A stretch of 64,000 nucleotides of DNA, from assembly GCF_900099605.1 (NCBI RefSeq), contig NZ_FNDK01000002.1:124001-188000 (forward strand). Direction: 5' to 3'. The notes under the pieces are model-generated. The model was not told where the DNA came from and did no database searches. It saw only the letters and a list, made by a program, of their open reading frames with translations. Shown here in pieces: positions 51,644-59,860 of the stretch. This stretch comes from Alteribacillus persepolensis (lineage in GTDB: Bacteria; Bacillota; Bacilli; Bacillales; Marinococcaceae). Every line of letters begins with the position of its first letter. Position 1 is the stretch's first letter. Position numbers and translations under genes: made by a program.

Positions 51644-52534
51644 ATGAGAAAAAAAGACAAACGAAGAGAAGTGATGTCCAAAAAACAGCAGATGACACTG
51701 AATGTTTTTTACATTTTGCTGGGGTCATCTGTTGTGGCGGTCTCATACAATGTATTTCTTCTTCCGAATCGGATTGCATCTGGAGGGTTAAGCGGCTTTG
51801 CCACGATTGTGTATGAAGTAGCTGGTATAGAGCCTGCCATTACGCTGTGGTCACTAAACATACCGCTGTTTGCAGCGGGAATCCTGCTTTTGGGCGGCTT
51901 AACATATGGAGGAAAAACATTAGCCGGTACGCTTTTTCTTCCATTTGTAGTATACTTAACTAGAAATATCCAACCCGCTGTTGAAGATCCGCTCCTTGCT
52001 GCGCTGTTTGGCGGCATTGGTGTTGGGATAGGCCTAGGTTTAGTTTTTCGCGCACATGCATCGACGGGCGGAACCGATTTAGCTGCGCAAATTATTAACA
52101 AGTATACAGGCATTTCACTGGGTGCTTGCGTTTTTGTGATGGATGGTTTCATCGTTGCTGCCTCAGCCTTTGTATTCAGCTTTGAGTTTGCTCTTTATGC
52201 GTTAATTGGCTTGTTTGTAACCGGCAAAACAATTGATATCGTTCAAACCGGCCTTGGTTATGCCAAAGTGGCTTATATTATTACCGATAAACAGGCCGAT
52301 GTGCTGCCGCTTTTATTGAACCAAGTAGACCGCGGTGTGACCACCTTGCATGCTCACGGCGGTTACACCAATAGAGAGCGGCCGGTGTTAATGTGCGTTG
52401 TAAACCGAAATGAAGTGACGAAGCTAAAGCAAGCAGTTCAGTCGGCTGATTCGCATGCCTTTGTTATTGTCACTAGTGCAACGGAAGTTCTTGGAGAGGG
52501 TTTTAAAAAAGAGACAGCCGGGTATACTAAGTGA
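51644..52534 (+). CDS. YitT-family membrane protein
   Basis: 296 residues from the ATG spaced eight bases from GGAGG (an ATG at 51638 is too close). It has five or six hydrophobic segments in the first 190 residues, with 'YNVFLLPNRIASGGLSGFATIVYE' and 'FRAHASTGGTDLAAQIINKYTGISLG', the YitT_membrane signatures. A C-terminal cytoplasmic DUF2179 domain follows ('AYIITDKQADVLPLLLNQVDRGVTTLHAHGGYTNRERPVLMCVV'). Function of the family is unknown; some members are proposed transporters. No terminator seen; cytochrome c gene follows 48 bases later. Confidence 0.92.
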   Translation: MRKKDKRREVMSKKQQMTLNVFYILLGSSVVAVSYNVFLLPNRIASGGLSGFATIVYEVAGIEPAITLWSLNIPLFAAGILLLGGLTYGGKTLAGTLFLPFVVYLTRNIQPAVEDPLLAALFGGIGVGIGLGLVFRAHASTGGTDLAAQIINKYTGISLGACVFVMDGFIVAASAFVFSFEFALYALIGLFVTGKTIDIVQTGLGYAKVAYIITDKQADVLPLLLNQVDRGVTTLHAHGGYTNRERPVLMCVVNRNEVTKLKQAVQSADSHAFVIVTSATEVLGEGFKKETAGYTK

Positions 52535-52582
52535 GCGATATTGGAAAAATCATCTTAATTCATTGAAGTAGGAGGTCACATC

Positions 52583-52921
52583 ATGAAAAAGTTCTTGATG
52601 GCAATCGCTGGAAGTGCTGTACTCGTACTTGGTGCTTGTGGTGGCGGCGGTGAAGACGACGCTGGAGAAGCAGGCGGCGACGGCGGTGGTGACACCGGCG
52701 GTGAAACGTACGATGCAGCAGCTGCTGAAGAAACATATCAAGCCAACTGTGCACAATGCCACGGGGAAAACCTTGAAGGCGCCAGTGGCCCGGCATTGCC
52801 AGGCGGTAATTCCCAAGAAGACATTGTTAGTATGATTGAAAATGGCGGCAGCGGTATGCCACCCAATATTGTTGAAGGCGACGAAGCAGAAAATGTTGCT
52901 GCTTGGCTTGCTGACCAGTAA
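52583..52921 (+). CDS. cccB: Cytochrome c-551 lipoprotein
   Basis: 112 residues. The lipoprotein signal ends 'LVLGAC' (Cys about 19), then a Gly/Asp/Glu-rich linker (about 20-44), then one cytochrome c domain with haem motif 'CAQCH' (about 56-60) and axial Met in 'GSGMPPNI'. It carries electrons between membrane respiratory complexes on the outer face. The acidic, Gly-rich linker is longer and more negative than I recall for B. subtilis CccB. Located before ftsEX as in B. subtilis. AGGAGGTCACATC is the ribosome site. Confidence 0.93.
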   Translation: MKKFLMAIAGSAVLVLGACGGGGEDDAGEAGGDGGGDTGGETYDAAAAEETYQANCAQCHGENLEGASGPALPGGNSQEDIVSMIENGGSGMPPNIVEGDEAENVAAWLADQ

Positions 52922-52933
52922 GACAGACAAGCA

Positions 52934-52975
52934 TGGGCCGGTAAATCATCCGGCCCAGCCGCTTTTTTGGCATGG
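52934..52975 (+). terminator. cccB terminator
   Basis: TGGGCCGG-TAAATCAT-CCGGCCCA, then GCCGC and a T-run TTTTTT; a strong stem, slightly offset U-tract. Confidence 0.8.
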
Positions 52976-53590
52976 GGCAGGAAAGAATAACATATGAACA
53001 TACATGAAACATGGGTATTATCAATACGCTTATGCTGCAAAAAACCTGTACATGCCACGGAAGTAATCGCCCGCACTGAAAATACGTACACCAGGTAAGC
53101 ATAGAAGCTAGTGTTTTTAGATTGAATGGAAGTGCCCAGCCGCTTTGGCATGCTTTGTATGAATGGGTTCAGCAAGCTGCCTCAGGGAGTATTTTTCAAA
53201 GAAAACAGTGACTTCTGAATGCCCCAACTTAGCAGAAGATTCTTCCCCTTAATCAATCTTCCTTCTTCAGGAGCGTTTGTGCTTCTCTTGTGAACAATGT
53301 GTAGCTTTTCCCTTCTTCTAGTTACATTCCTTTTCTTGAATTTTCCTATTTTAACGGTATATATGTGCTTTTGTGATAGATTTTTAGGCTTTTGAAATCA
53401 AAATGTAACAACTTTATAGCATTCATTCATTTGAAAAGATGATATAATGTGTTGGTGGAAGATGACAGGAAAGTATTTTATTTTACTTTTTTCTACATTT
53501 CGTTTATCAATACAATATTTTCTTTTATAGAGAAAGTGGACAACCCTCGTGATCCAGCCCCGAAATTGCCAGCTTCAGGAAGTGATATAA
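52976..53590. repeat. Gene-free spacer with repeat member e and ftsE promoter
   Basis: No supported gene in this 615-base AT-rich spacer. At 53231-53274 it holds AGCAGAA, TTCCCC, AATCTTCCTTCTTCAGGAG, the copy related to 17314-17361. A TATAAT near 53443-53448 and a second AT-rich tract precede ftsE. AGGAAGTG at 53577-53584 is the ribosome site of ftsE. A large gap before ftsE is unusual next to such dense genes. Confidence 0.45.
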
Positions 53591-54277
53591 GTGATAGAAA
53601 TGACCGACGTGTCAAAAACGTATGCAAACGGTGTAAATGCGCTGAATAACATTGATGTTTTGATTGAAAAAGGCGAGTTTGTTTACATCGTCGGCCCAAG
53701 TGGTGCAGGGAAATCCACCTTTATTAAAATGATCTACCGCGAGGAAAAGCCCTCTGATGGAAGGATTATGATAAATGGACATGATTTAACGACACTAAAA
53801 GAGAAGCATGTCCCGTATTTGCGCCGTAATATCGGCGTTGTATTCCAGGATTTTAAATTACTTCCAAAGATGACGGTTTTTGAGAACGTTGCATTTGCGC
53901 TTGAAGTCATTGAAGAGCCGCGCTCAGAGATTAAAAAGCGTGTGATGGAAGTGCTTGACATTGTCAAATTAAAAAATAAAGCTCGTTTTTTTCCTGATGA
54001 ATTATCAGGCGGCGAGCAGCAGCGTGTATCAATTGCACGTGCGATTGTCAATCGTCCGCAAGTGGTCATAGCAGATGAACCAACCGGCAATTTAGATCCG
54101 GATACGTCCTGGGAAATCATGGATGTTTTAGAAGAAATTAACAAAAGAGGAACGACGATTCTTATGGCTACCCATAACAGGAGTATTGTAAACACAATAA
54201 AAAAACGGGTCATCGCTATCGAATCCGGCCGCATTGTCCGCGACGAACTTAGGGGGGACTACGGCTATGAAAGGTAG
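53591..54277 (+). CDS. ftsE: Cell-division ATP-binding protein FtsE
   Basis: 228-residue ABC ATPase from a GTG start. Walker A 'GPSGAGKSTFIKMIYREEKP', Q-loop 'FQDFKLLP', signature 'LSGGEQQRVSIARAIV', Walker B 'VVIADEPTGNLDPDT', H-loop 'MATHN'. With FtsX it forms a mechanotransmission complex that activates a periplasmic or extracellular D,L-endopeptidase (CwlO in B. subtilis) instead of transporting a substrate. ftsX overlaps its end by 11 bases. The M23 hydrolase gene follows, consistent with an FtsEX-hydrolase unit. Confidence 0.97.
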   Translation: MIEMTDVSKTYANGVNALNNIDVLIEKGEFVYIVGPSGAGKSTFIKMIYREEKPSDGRIMINGHDLTTLKEKHVPYLRRNIGVVFQDFKLLPKMTVFENVAFALEVIEEPRSEIKKRVMEVLDIVKLKNKARFFPDELSGGEQQRVSIARAIVNRPQVVIADEPTGNLDPDTSWEIMDVLEEINKRGTTILMATHNRSIVNTIKKRVIAIESGRIVRDELRGDYGYER

Positions 54278-55163
54278 AACGCTTGTCCGTCACGGAAAAG
54301 AAGGGCTGAAAAATCTTGGCCGCAATGGATGGATGAGCTTTGCGTCAATCAGTGCTGTGACGATTATGTTAATCGTTGTCGGTGTGTTTCTGGCACTCAT
54401 ATTAAACATGAACCACTTTATGTCTTCAGTAGAAGAAGACGTTGAGGTGCGTGTATATGTAGACTTAACAGCCACCGAAGAAGAACAGAAGGAATTAGAA
54501 CAGCACCTGCATGATTTAGAGCAAGTAGAACGTGTTACATATTTGGACAAAGATGAAGGGCTTGATCAGCTGATTAATAGTTTAGCAGAAGAAGACCAAG
54601 AAGCCTTTGAGTCACTTCGGGATGAAAATCCGTTAAACGATGCGTTTATTTTAGAGGCAGAGGAGCCGCAGTTGACAGAGCATGTTGCTCAGCAAGCGGA
54701 ACAATTACCTCATATTGACCGAGTTGACTATGGAGAACAAGTAGTCGAACAATTATTTAACGTGACGAGTGTGATGCGCACAATCGGTATTGTTCTTGTT
54801 ATAGGTTTAATGTTTACATCTATGTTCTTGATATCGAACACGATAAAGCTTACAATTGTATCAAGGCAAAAAGAAATTCAAATTATGAAATTAGTCGGAG
54901 CGACGAACGGTTTTATCCGGTGGCCATTTTTTGTTGAAGGACTTCTGCTTGGAGTATTAGGTTCAGTTATTCCGATTGCGGCAGTAGTGAGTGGGTATTC
55001 TTACCTGTACACACAGTTTGGCGAACGTTTGTCGTTAGATTTTGCCGAACTGCTGCCTGCATATCCGCTAATGCTGCAAGTGTCGCTCGTTTTGCTTGGC
55101 ATAGGGGCTTTGATTGGTGTTTGGGGAAGTCTTATGTCTGTTCGTAAGTTTTTGAAAGTATAG
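54267..55163 (+). CDS. ftsX: Cell-division protein FtsX
   Basis: 298 residues, start at the ATG after AGGGGGGAC inside ftsE. Four membrane segments: about 22-45, 172-195, 222-245 and 265-285. A 125-residue extracellular loop between the first two contains acidic stretches ('EEEQKELEQHLHDLEQVERV') and would contact the hydrolase. 'NTIKLTIVSRQKEIQIMKLVGATNGFIRWPFFVEG' is the conserved FtsX/MacB core. It transmits ATP hydrolysis by FtsE to a wall hydrolase on the outside. Confidence 0.96.
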   Translation: MKGRTLVRHGKEGLKNLGRNGWMSFASISAVTIMLIVVGVFLALILNMNHFMSSVEEDVEVRVYVDLTATEEEQKELEQHLHDLEQVERVTYLDKDEGLDQLINSLAEEDQEAFESLRDENPLNDAFILEAEEPQLTEHVAQQAEQLPHIDRVDYGEQVVEQLFNVTSVMRTIGIVLVIGLMFTSMFLISNTIKLTIVSRQKEIQIMKLVGATNGFIRWPFFVEGLLLGVLGSVIPIAAVVSGYSYLYTQFGERLSLDFAELLPAYPLMLQVSLVLLGIGALIGVWGSLMSVRKFLKV

Positions 55164-55198
55164 AGGCTAGTTTGGTGATCAGAGGAGGAAACTTGGGG

Positions 55199-56446
55199 AT
55201 GCGAAAAACCGTGATCAAAGGTCTTGCAGCTTGTTTTATTGCAGCTGCAAGCTTTACATATACCGATATAAACACCGCTTCTGCAAATGCTGAGCTTCGC
55301 CAGAAGTTGAGTGAAATCGAAGAAAAGCGCAGTAATAATGACATAGAAGCAGAGGAAACGAAGCAGGAAATTGCTGAGCTTAAAGATGAAATTCAGACTG
55401 TACAAGATGAAATCCGTGAACTTGATGATAAAATGACTGAAACCAGTGAGAAAATCAGGGAGAAAGAAGACGAAATAGAAGAAACAGAAGAACGAATTGA
55501 TGAGCTTAATGATGAAATTGCTGAACTGGAAAAACGGATTGCAGAACGAGATGAACTGTTAAAAGACCGCGTTCGTGCAATGTACCAAAACGGCGGTTCG
55601 GTTGACTACTTGGAAGTATTGCTTGGTGCGAAAAGTTTCGGTGATTTTCTTGACAGAGTTTCTGCGATGAATACCATTGCGGAACAAGACAGGGAGATTT
55701 TAGAGGCTCATATTGCAGATCAAGAAGCATTGAAGCAAGCTAAGTCGGATGTAGAAGAAGAACTATCATCGCTTGAAACGAGTTTACAAGAGTTAGAGGA
55801 TTTAAAAGAAACGCAAGAAAAACAAAGAAAAGAAAAGAATAATATTCTCGGTGATTTAGAAGAAGAGAGTGAACTGTTAGAAGACGCCCTGTTATCGCTT
55901 GAAGATGAAGACGCTCTTTTAGCAAAGCAAGAACAAGCAGCCGAGCAGGAGTTGGAAGCCTATAAAAAGCGAAAGGCGGCTGCAAAGCAAAACAGTCAGA
56001 GTGATACAAACAGTGCAAGTACAGACGTTCCTGCTGACAGCGGCGGAACAATGATGAGGCCGGCTACAGGATCTGTAACCTCCGAATATGGACCGCGCTG
56101 GGGCAGGATACACCATGGTATCGATATTGGCCAAGGCGGCCGTTCCAATGTACCGGTAGTCGCTGCAGCTAATGGAACAGTTGTGCAAGCCACATACATG
56201 AACGGATACGGCAATACAGTGATGATTTCTCACCGTATTGATGGCAAGCAGGTGACAACACTTTATGCTCACTTATCCTCTTCCAGTGTGTCAGCTGGGG
56301 ATAGTGTGTCTAAAGGAGATAACATTGGTATCATGGGGAATACAGGAGCCTCAAAAGGGCCGCACCTGCATTTTGAAGTGCACGAGGGGCCTTGGAATGG
56401 TGCAAAGTCCAACTCTGTCAATCCGCGTCAATATGTGAATTTTTAA
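55199..56446 (+). CDS. Coiled-coil M23 peptidoglycan hydrolase/activator (EnvC/PcsB-like)
   Basis: 415 residues after AGAGGAGG. Signal peptide (about 1-28), a long acidic coiled coil (about 30-260) with many EELxxEI-type heptads, then a Ser-rich linker and a C-terminal M23 LytM domain. The metalloprotease motifs are 'HHGIDIGQ' (HxxxD), 'GNTVMISHRI' and 'GPHLHFEVH' (HxH), apparently complete. In B. subtilis the FtsEX partner CwlO has an NlpC/P60 domain, and EnvC/PcsB partners elsewhere have M23 or CHAP. The gene follows ftsX by 36 bases, so I infer it is the FtsEX-controlled hydrolase. Closed by a terminator. Confidence 0.93.
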   Translation: MRKTVIKGLAACFIAAASFTYTDINTASANAELRQKLSEIEEKRSNNDIEAEETKQEIAELKDEIQTVQDEIRELDDKMTETSEKIREKEDEIEETEERIDELNDEIAELEKRIAERDELLKDRVRAMYQNGGSVDYLEVLLGAKSFGDFLDRVSAMNTIAEQDREILEAHIADQEALKQAKSDVEEELSSLETSLQELEDLKETQEKQRKEKNNILGDLEEESELLEDALLSLEDEDALLAKQEQAAEQELEAYKKRKAAAKQNSQSDTNSASTDVPADSGGTMMRPATGSVTSEYGPRWGRIHHGIDIGQGGRSNVPVVAAANGTVVQATYMNGYGNTVMISHRIDGKQVTTLYAHLSSSSVSAGDSVSKGDNIGIMGNTGASKGPHLHFEVHEGPWNGAKSNSVNPRQYVNF

Positions 56447-56464
56447 TATGGTAGAAATGGAGAC

Positions 56465-56505
56465 GTCCCATTTTGGCTGAAAGAGCTGAGATGGGACATT
56501 TTTGC
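56465..56505 (+). terminator. Terminator of the M23 gene
   Basis: GTCCCATTTTGGCT / AGCTGAGATGGGAC around GAAAG, then ATTTTTG. Confidence 0.85.
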
Positions 56506-56703
56506 ACATAAGAAATGTACCGCTTGGTATCCAATGACAAGAAAGGATACATATTGGCATGGATGAATCACTAGATTGGCCGCCTGTATCTAAAGGATTA
56601 ACATCAGCTGTGTTCTCTTCGCATGTTAGGATGTGGAAAATCAGCATATGAAGAAAACAGCAGTTTGCGGCATAAATACGAAGAGATAGGCGAAGGTAGG
56701 CAG

Positions 56704-56796
56704 CTACAGTTCAATTTTGTTTCCTTTTGCGTATTTTCCTTGTTCTCCATATTGTTTGTTCGTTTCATATGTTCGCGCTTCTCCGCGTTTTCCCAT
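56704..56796 (-). CDS. Putative 30-residue small protein
   Basis: Leftward frame beginning after a near-perfect AAGGAGGG site (7-8 bases from the ATG at 56796) and ending at 56704. The product is hydrophilic, 'MGKRGEARTYETNKQYGEQG' then 'KYAKGNKIEL', with Lys, Glu and Gly, like small acid-soluble or stress-type peptides, but no family is recognised. It is shorter than routine annotation cut-offs, and only the ribosome site and composition support it. Confidence 0.5.
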   Translation of the reverse strand: MGKRGEARTYETNKQYGEQGKYAKGNKIEL

Positions 56797-56871
56797 GAAA
56801 ATCCCTCCTTTGTATGAATTGGTTGTACATTACCCACAAAGGATGACGTTTAAACAAGCGAACATGCGAAA

Positions 56872-56905
56872 GCCGGGGCAGCTATTCCTGTAACTCCCGG
56901 CTGGC
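56872..56905 (-). terminator. Possible terminator of cysteine desulfurase gene
   Basis: AGCCGGG / CCCGGCT, perfect 7-bp arms with a loop of about 18 bases; TTTCGC follows on the leftward strand. It lies 42 bases beyond the desulfurase stop. Confidence 0.5.
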
Positions 56906-56947
56906 GGTTTCACTAATGTATATTATGTGCACTTGTGATTCTGCATG

Positions 56948-58072
56948 TTAGGACAGCACATATTTTAGTTTTTCTATAACCATATCAATGTCGCGTTTTT
57001 CAGAATAGCGTCCAAGGCTGAAGCGAATCGCTCCTTTTCCAGTTTCCTCATCAACACCCATTGCTTCTAATACGTTAGACAGCTGAACGGTGTCGGCATG
57101 ACAGGCAGCACCAGTAGAAGCCGCTAGTTCAGGAATCGCTTGTAAAATATCTTGGCCGGTACAGCCGATAAAGCTTACGTTCAATGTGTTAGGCAGGCGC
57201 TTTTCAGGGTGTCCATTCAAGCGGACGCGTTCTCCAAATGCTTTTTGCAGTTCCTTCCAAAACAAATCTCTAAGTTGTTGGATGTGACCGCTTCGGTTAT
57301 TTGTTGCTGCGATTTCGCATGCTTGGCCAAGTGCACCAGCGAGAATGATATTTTCAGTTCCAGCTCGTCGTCCATTTTCATGACCGGCACCATGCATAAA
57401 GGAAGGCAGTGGTTTGTTTTTTCGCATGAACAGCGCACCTATCCCCTTAGGAGCATATAGTTTGTGGCCGGCAACGGTTAGATAGTCCACTCCTAGTGCA
57501 TCGACGTCGGCAGGGATTTTGCCCAGTGATTGTGATGCATCGGTGTGAAACGCGATATCGTGCTGTTTAGCAATAGAAGATATAGTTTTGATTGGCTGGA
57601 TGGTGCCTGTTTCATTGTTCGCGTGCATGATAGAAATCAGCACCGTATTTTCAGTGACAGCTTGTTCGATTTCTTTAGGGTCAACGACTCCGTATGTATC
57701 GGTAGAGACATAGGTGATGGATATACCTTGTTCTTCCAGGTAGCGGCACGGCTCAAGAATAGCTGGATGTTCTGCTTTAGTTGTAATAATATGGGGGTGC
57801 TGCTGACGGTATTGCTCGATGATGCTTTTTAAGACGTGATTATTGGATTCTGTCCCTCCGCTCGTGAAAATAATTTCATCGGTGGCAGCACCAATAAAAG
57901 CAGCGACTTGGCTTCGTGCTTTCTCTACTGCTGCTTTGGCAGGTTCACCTGCCCAATGAGAAGCAGAAGGGTTGCCATAGACATAATCTGTTAGTTGATA
58001 GATGACTTGTTTTACTTCAGGCGCAAGTGGTGTACTTGCGTTATAGTCCATATAAATGTGTGTCATGTTCAT
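56948..58072 (-). CDS. Cysteine desulfurase (NifS/IscS type)
   Basis: PLP enzyme that takes sulfur from cysteine. 374 residues, GGGGGAATGA before ATG 58072 on the leftward strand. Begins 'MNMTHIYMDYNASTPLAPEVKQ', with 'TSGGTESNNHVLKS', 'MHANNETGTIQPI', 'TDASQSLGKIPAD' (PLP contact) and the PLP Lys in 'VAGHKLYAPKGIGALFMR'. The catalytic Cys lies in 'ASTGAACHADT' near 330. The usual thiI or iscU partner is not adjacent, so the sulfur acceptor is unknown. It is divergent from ctpB and flanked by sparse DNA. Full length. Confidence 0.94.
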   Translation of the reverse strand: MNMTHIYMDYNASTPLAPEVKQVIYQLTDYVYGNPSASHWAGEPAKAAVEKARSQVAAFIGAATDEIIFTSGGTESNNHVLKSIIEQYRQQHPHIITTKAEHPAILEPCRYLEEQGISITYVSTDTYGVVDPKEIEQAVTENTVLISIMHANNETGTIQPIKTISSIAKQHDIAFHTDASQSLGKIPADVDALGVDYLTVAGHKLYAPKGIGALFMRKNKPLPSFMHGAGHENGRRAGTENIILAGALGQACEIAATNNRSGHIQQLRDLFWKELQKAFGERVRLNGHPEKRLPNTLNVSFIGCTGQDILQAIPELAASTGAACHADTVQLSNVLEAMGVDEETGKGAIRFSLGRYSEKRDIDMVIEKLKYVLS

Positions 58073-58305
58073 TCATTCCCCCTTGTTGTTACTGTACATC
58101 ACTTGTTTTTCTGTCCGCAACAAAAAGTCGTTGACATACGCTGTGCAAAGCGGTTCTCAGCTTTTTTCTCTCCTGTTTTTATTTGTTGCATGCTTTTTTC
58201 ATGCTAGAATAAAAGATAGCAAACTACTTCCAATAAATAATTGCTTGAAATACAGGCGCAGTATGTATGGCTGGCGATGAAACAGAGCTGAGGTGAAAGA
58301 GTGAT
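58073..58305. promoter_or_regulatory. Divergent promoter region, desulfurase / ctpB
   Basis: 233 bases. TAGAAT near 58205 has a TTGTTG at about 16 bases upstream, flanked by GCATG-CTTTTTT-CATGC, and is a candidate ctpB promoter. GGGGGAATGA serves the desulfurase. No gene. Confidence 0.45.
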
Positions 58306-59781
58306 ATGAAATGGAAAGTGAAAGTAGCAACTCTTGTCATCGGGGCGGTATTAATCGCTGGAGCTGGCGGTGTATTTGCAGGGATGTCTATCAATGACGA
58401 TACCAGTGATACGCGCTATGCTTCGGATGGCAGTGAGCATTCAGGTGCTGACACTAATGAGGATACGCTGCAAGACGGATTTGACAAGATGGAACAAGTG
58501 TACCAGACGATTACAGAACAGTATGTAGAAGATGTGGATGAAAGCGAATTGATTGAAGGAGCACTAAAAGGCATGGTGGAAGAGTTAGATGACCCCCATT
58601 CTGCCTATATGGACCAAGAAACAGCTTCAGAATTCAGTCAGTCTCTTGAGTCTTCTTTTGAAGGGATTGGAGCGGAAGTGAGCATGGTTGATGACGCTGT
58701 AACCATTGTTGCTCCATTTAAAGATTCGCCAGCAGAAAAAGCAGGCTTGCAGCCAAGTGATCAAATTTTACAAGTGGACGGAGAAAGCACAGAAGGAGAC
58801 TCATTGAACGAAACGGTGTTAAAGATCCGCGGAGAGAAAGGCTCGACTGTGACGCTGACGGTGCAGCGCGAAGGAACGTCTGAACCGTTCGATGTCGAAG
58901 TCGAGCGTGATGAAATACCAGTAGAAACAGTATATTCCGAGACTTTTGAAGAAAACGGGCAAACTATTGGTTATTTAGAGTTAACATCTTTTTCAGAGAA
59001 TACGGCGGCAGAATTTGAAGAGCACTTAACAGAGTTAGAGGAGTCCGGGATAGATGGATTAATTGTGGATGTTCGCGGTAATCCAGGTGGATTTTTAAAC
59101 AGTGTCGAAGAAATTGGGAATCTCATTATTCCTGGCAATGAAACGGTTGTACAAATAGAAGACCCAAATGGAGAAAGAGTACAATCGGTGTCGACATTAA
59201 GTAATAAAAAAGATTATCCGATTGTTGGGTTGATTAATGAAGGCAGTGTGTCGGCTTCTGAAATTTTAGCTGCTGCTTTAAAAGAAGCAGGTGGATATGA
59301 CTTGGTTGGACAGACAACATTTGGTAAAGGGACGGTCCAGCAGTCAATGCAGCTTGGTGATGGGAGTGAACTCAAACTGTCGATGTTTAAATGGCTCACC
59401 TCAGATGGGAATTGGATTAACGAGGAAGGTGTCGAACCAACGGTGGAAGTGACACAGCCAGATTACTTTTATTCACCTGCTCTGTCGATTGAAGACTCTC
59501 TGCAGCAGGATAATAATGCAGAACAAGTGAAAACAGCGCAAGAAATGCTGAAAGGATTGGGGCATGACCCAGGCCGTACGGATGGGTATTTTGATGAGCA
59601 GACTGTCTCGGCCGTAGAATCTTTTCAGGCCGAGCAAGAAGGTCTTGATATCACTGGTGTGATTGATGAAGAAACTGCCGGACGCCTCAACCAAGCATTG
59701 TTAGAATTGATTCGTGATCCGGCAAACGATAGACAACTCCATGAAGCACTAGATTTAGTAAGTGAACAAGCATCTTCGTGA
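58306..59781 (+). CDS. ctpB: Carboxy-terminal processing protease CtpB (S41)
   Basis: Exported serine protease of 491 residues. N-terminal membrane anchor (about 5-25), N-terminal helical part, PDZ domain (about 115-195; 'GIGAEVSMVDDAVTIVAPFKDSPAEKAGLQPSDQI'), and the S41 core with 'VRGNPGGFLNSVEEIGNL', catalytic Ser in 'NEGSVSASEILAAAL' and catalytic Lys in 'TTFGKGTVQ'. A peptidoglycan-binding domain (about 400-470) follows. In B. subtilis CtpB cleaves SpoIVFA during sporulation; here the vegetative or sporulation role is not shown. Neighbouring minJ matches the standard order. Confidence 0.96.
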   Translation: MKWKVKVATLVIGAVLIAGAGGVFAGMSINDDTSDTRYASDGSEHSGADTNEDTLQDGFDKMEQVYQTITEQYVEDVDESELIEGALKGMVEELDDPHSAYMDQETASEFSQSLESSFEGIGAEVSMVDDAVTIVAPFKDSPAEKAGLQPSDQILQVDGESTEGDSLNETVLKIRGEKGSTVTLTVQREGTSEPFDVEVERDEIPVETVYSETFEENGQTIGYLELTSFSENTAAEFEEHLTELEESGIDGLIVDVRGNPGGFLNSVEEIGNLIIPGNETVVQIEDPNGERVQSVSTLSNKKDYPIVGLINEGSVSASEILAAALKEAGGYDLVGQTTFGKGTVQQSMQLGDGSELKLSMFKWLTSDGNWINEEGVEPTVEVTQPDYFYSPALSIEDSLQQDNNAEQVKTAQEMLKGLGHDPGRTDGYFDEQTVSAVESFQAEQEGLDITGVIDEETAGRLNQALLELIRDPANDRQLHEALDLVSEQASS

Positions 59782-59860
59782 TGTGAAGCATCCCTGTGAA
59801 AGCCTTCATGGGGCCATCTAAAAGGAAGAAAGGAACCGTCTGTCAAAGGAGATGCTGCTA

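Noticed and set aside
55245-55270. Sigma-D-like TACCGATATAA in the M23 gene
   Set aside because: It lies inside the coding sequence near its start, with no TAAA at the right distance.
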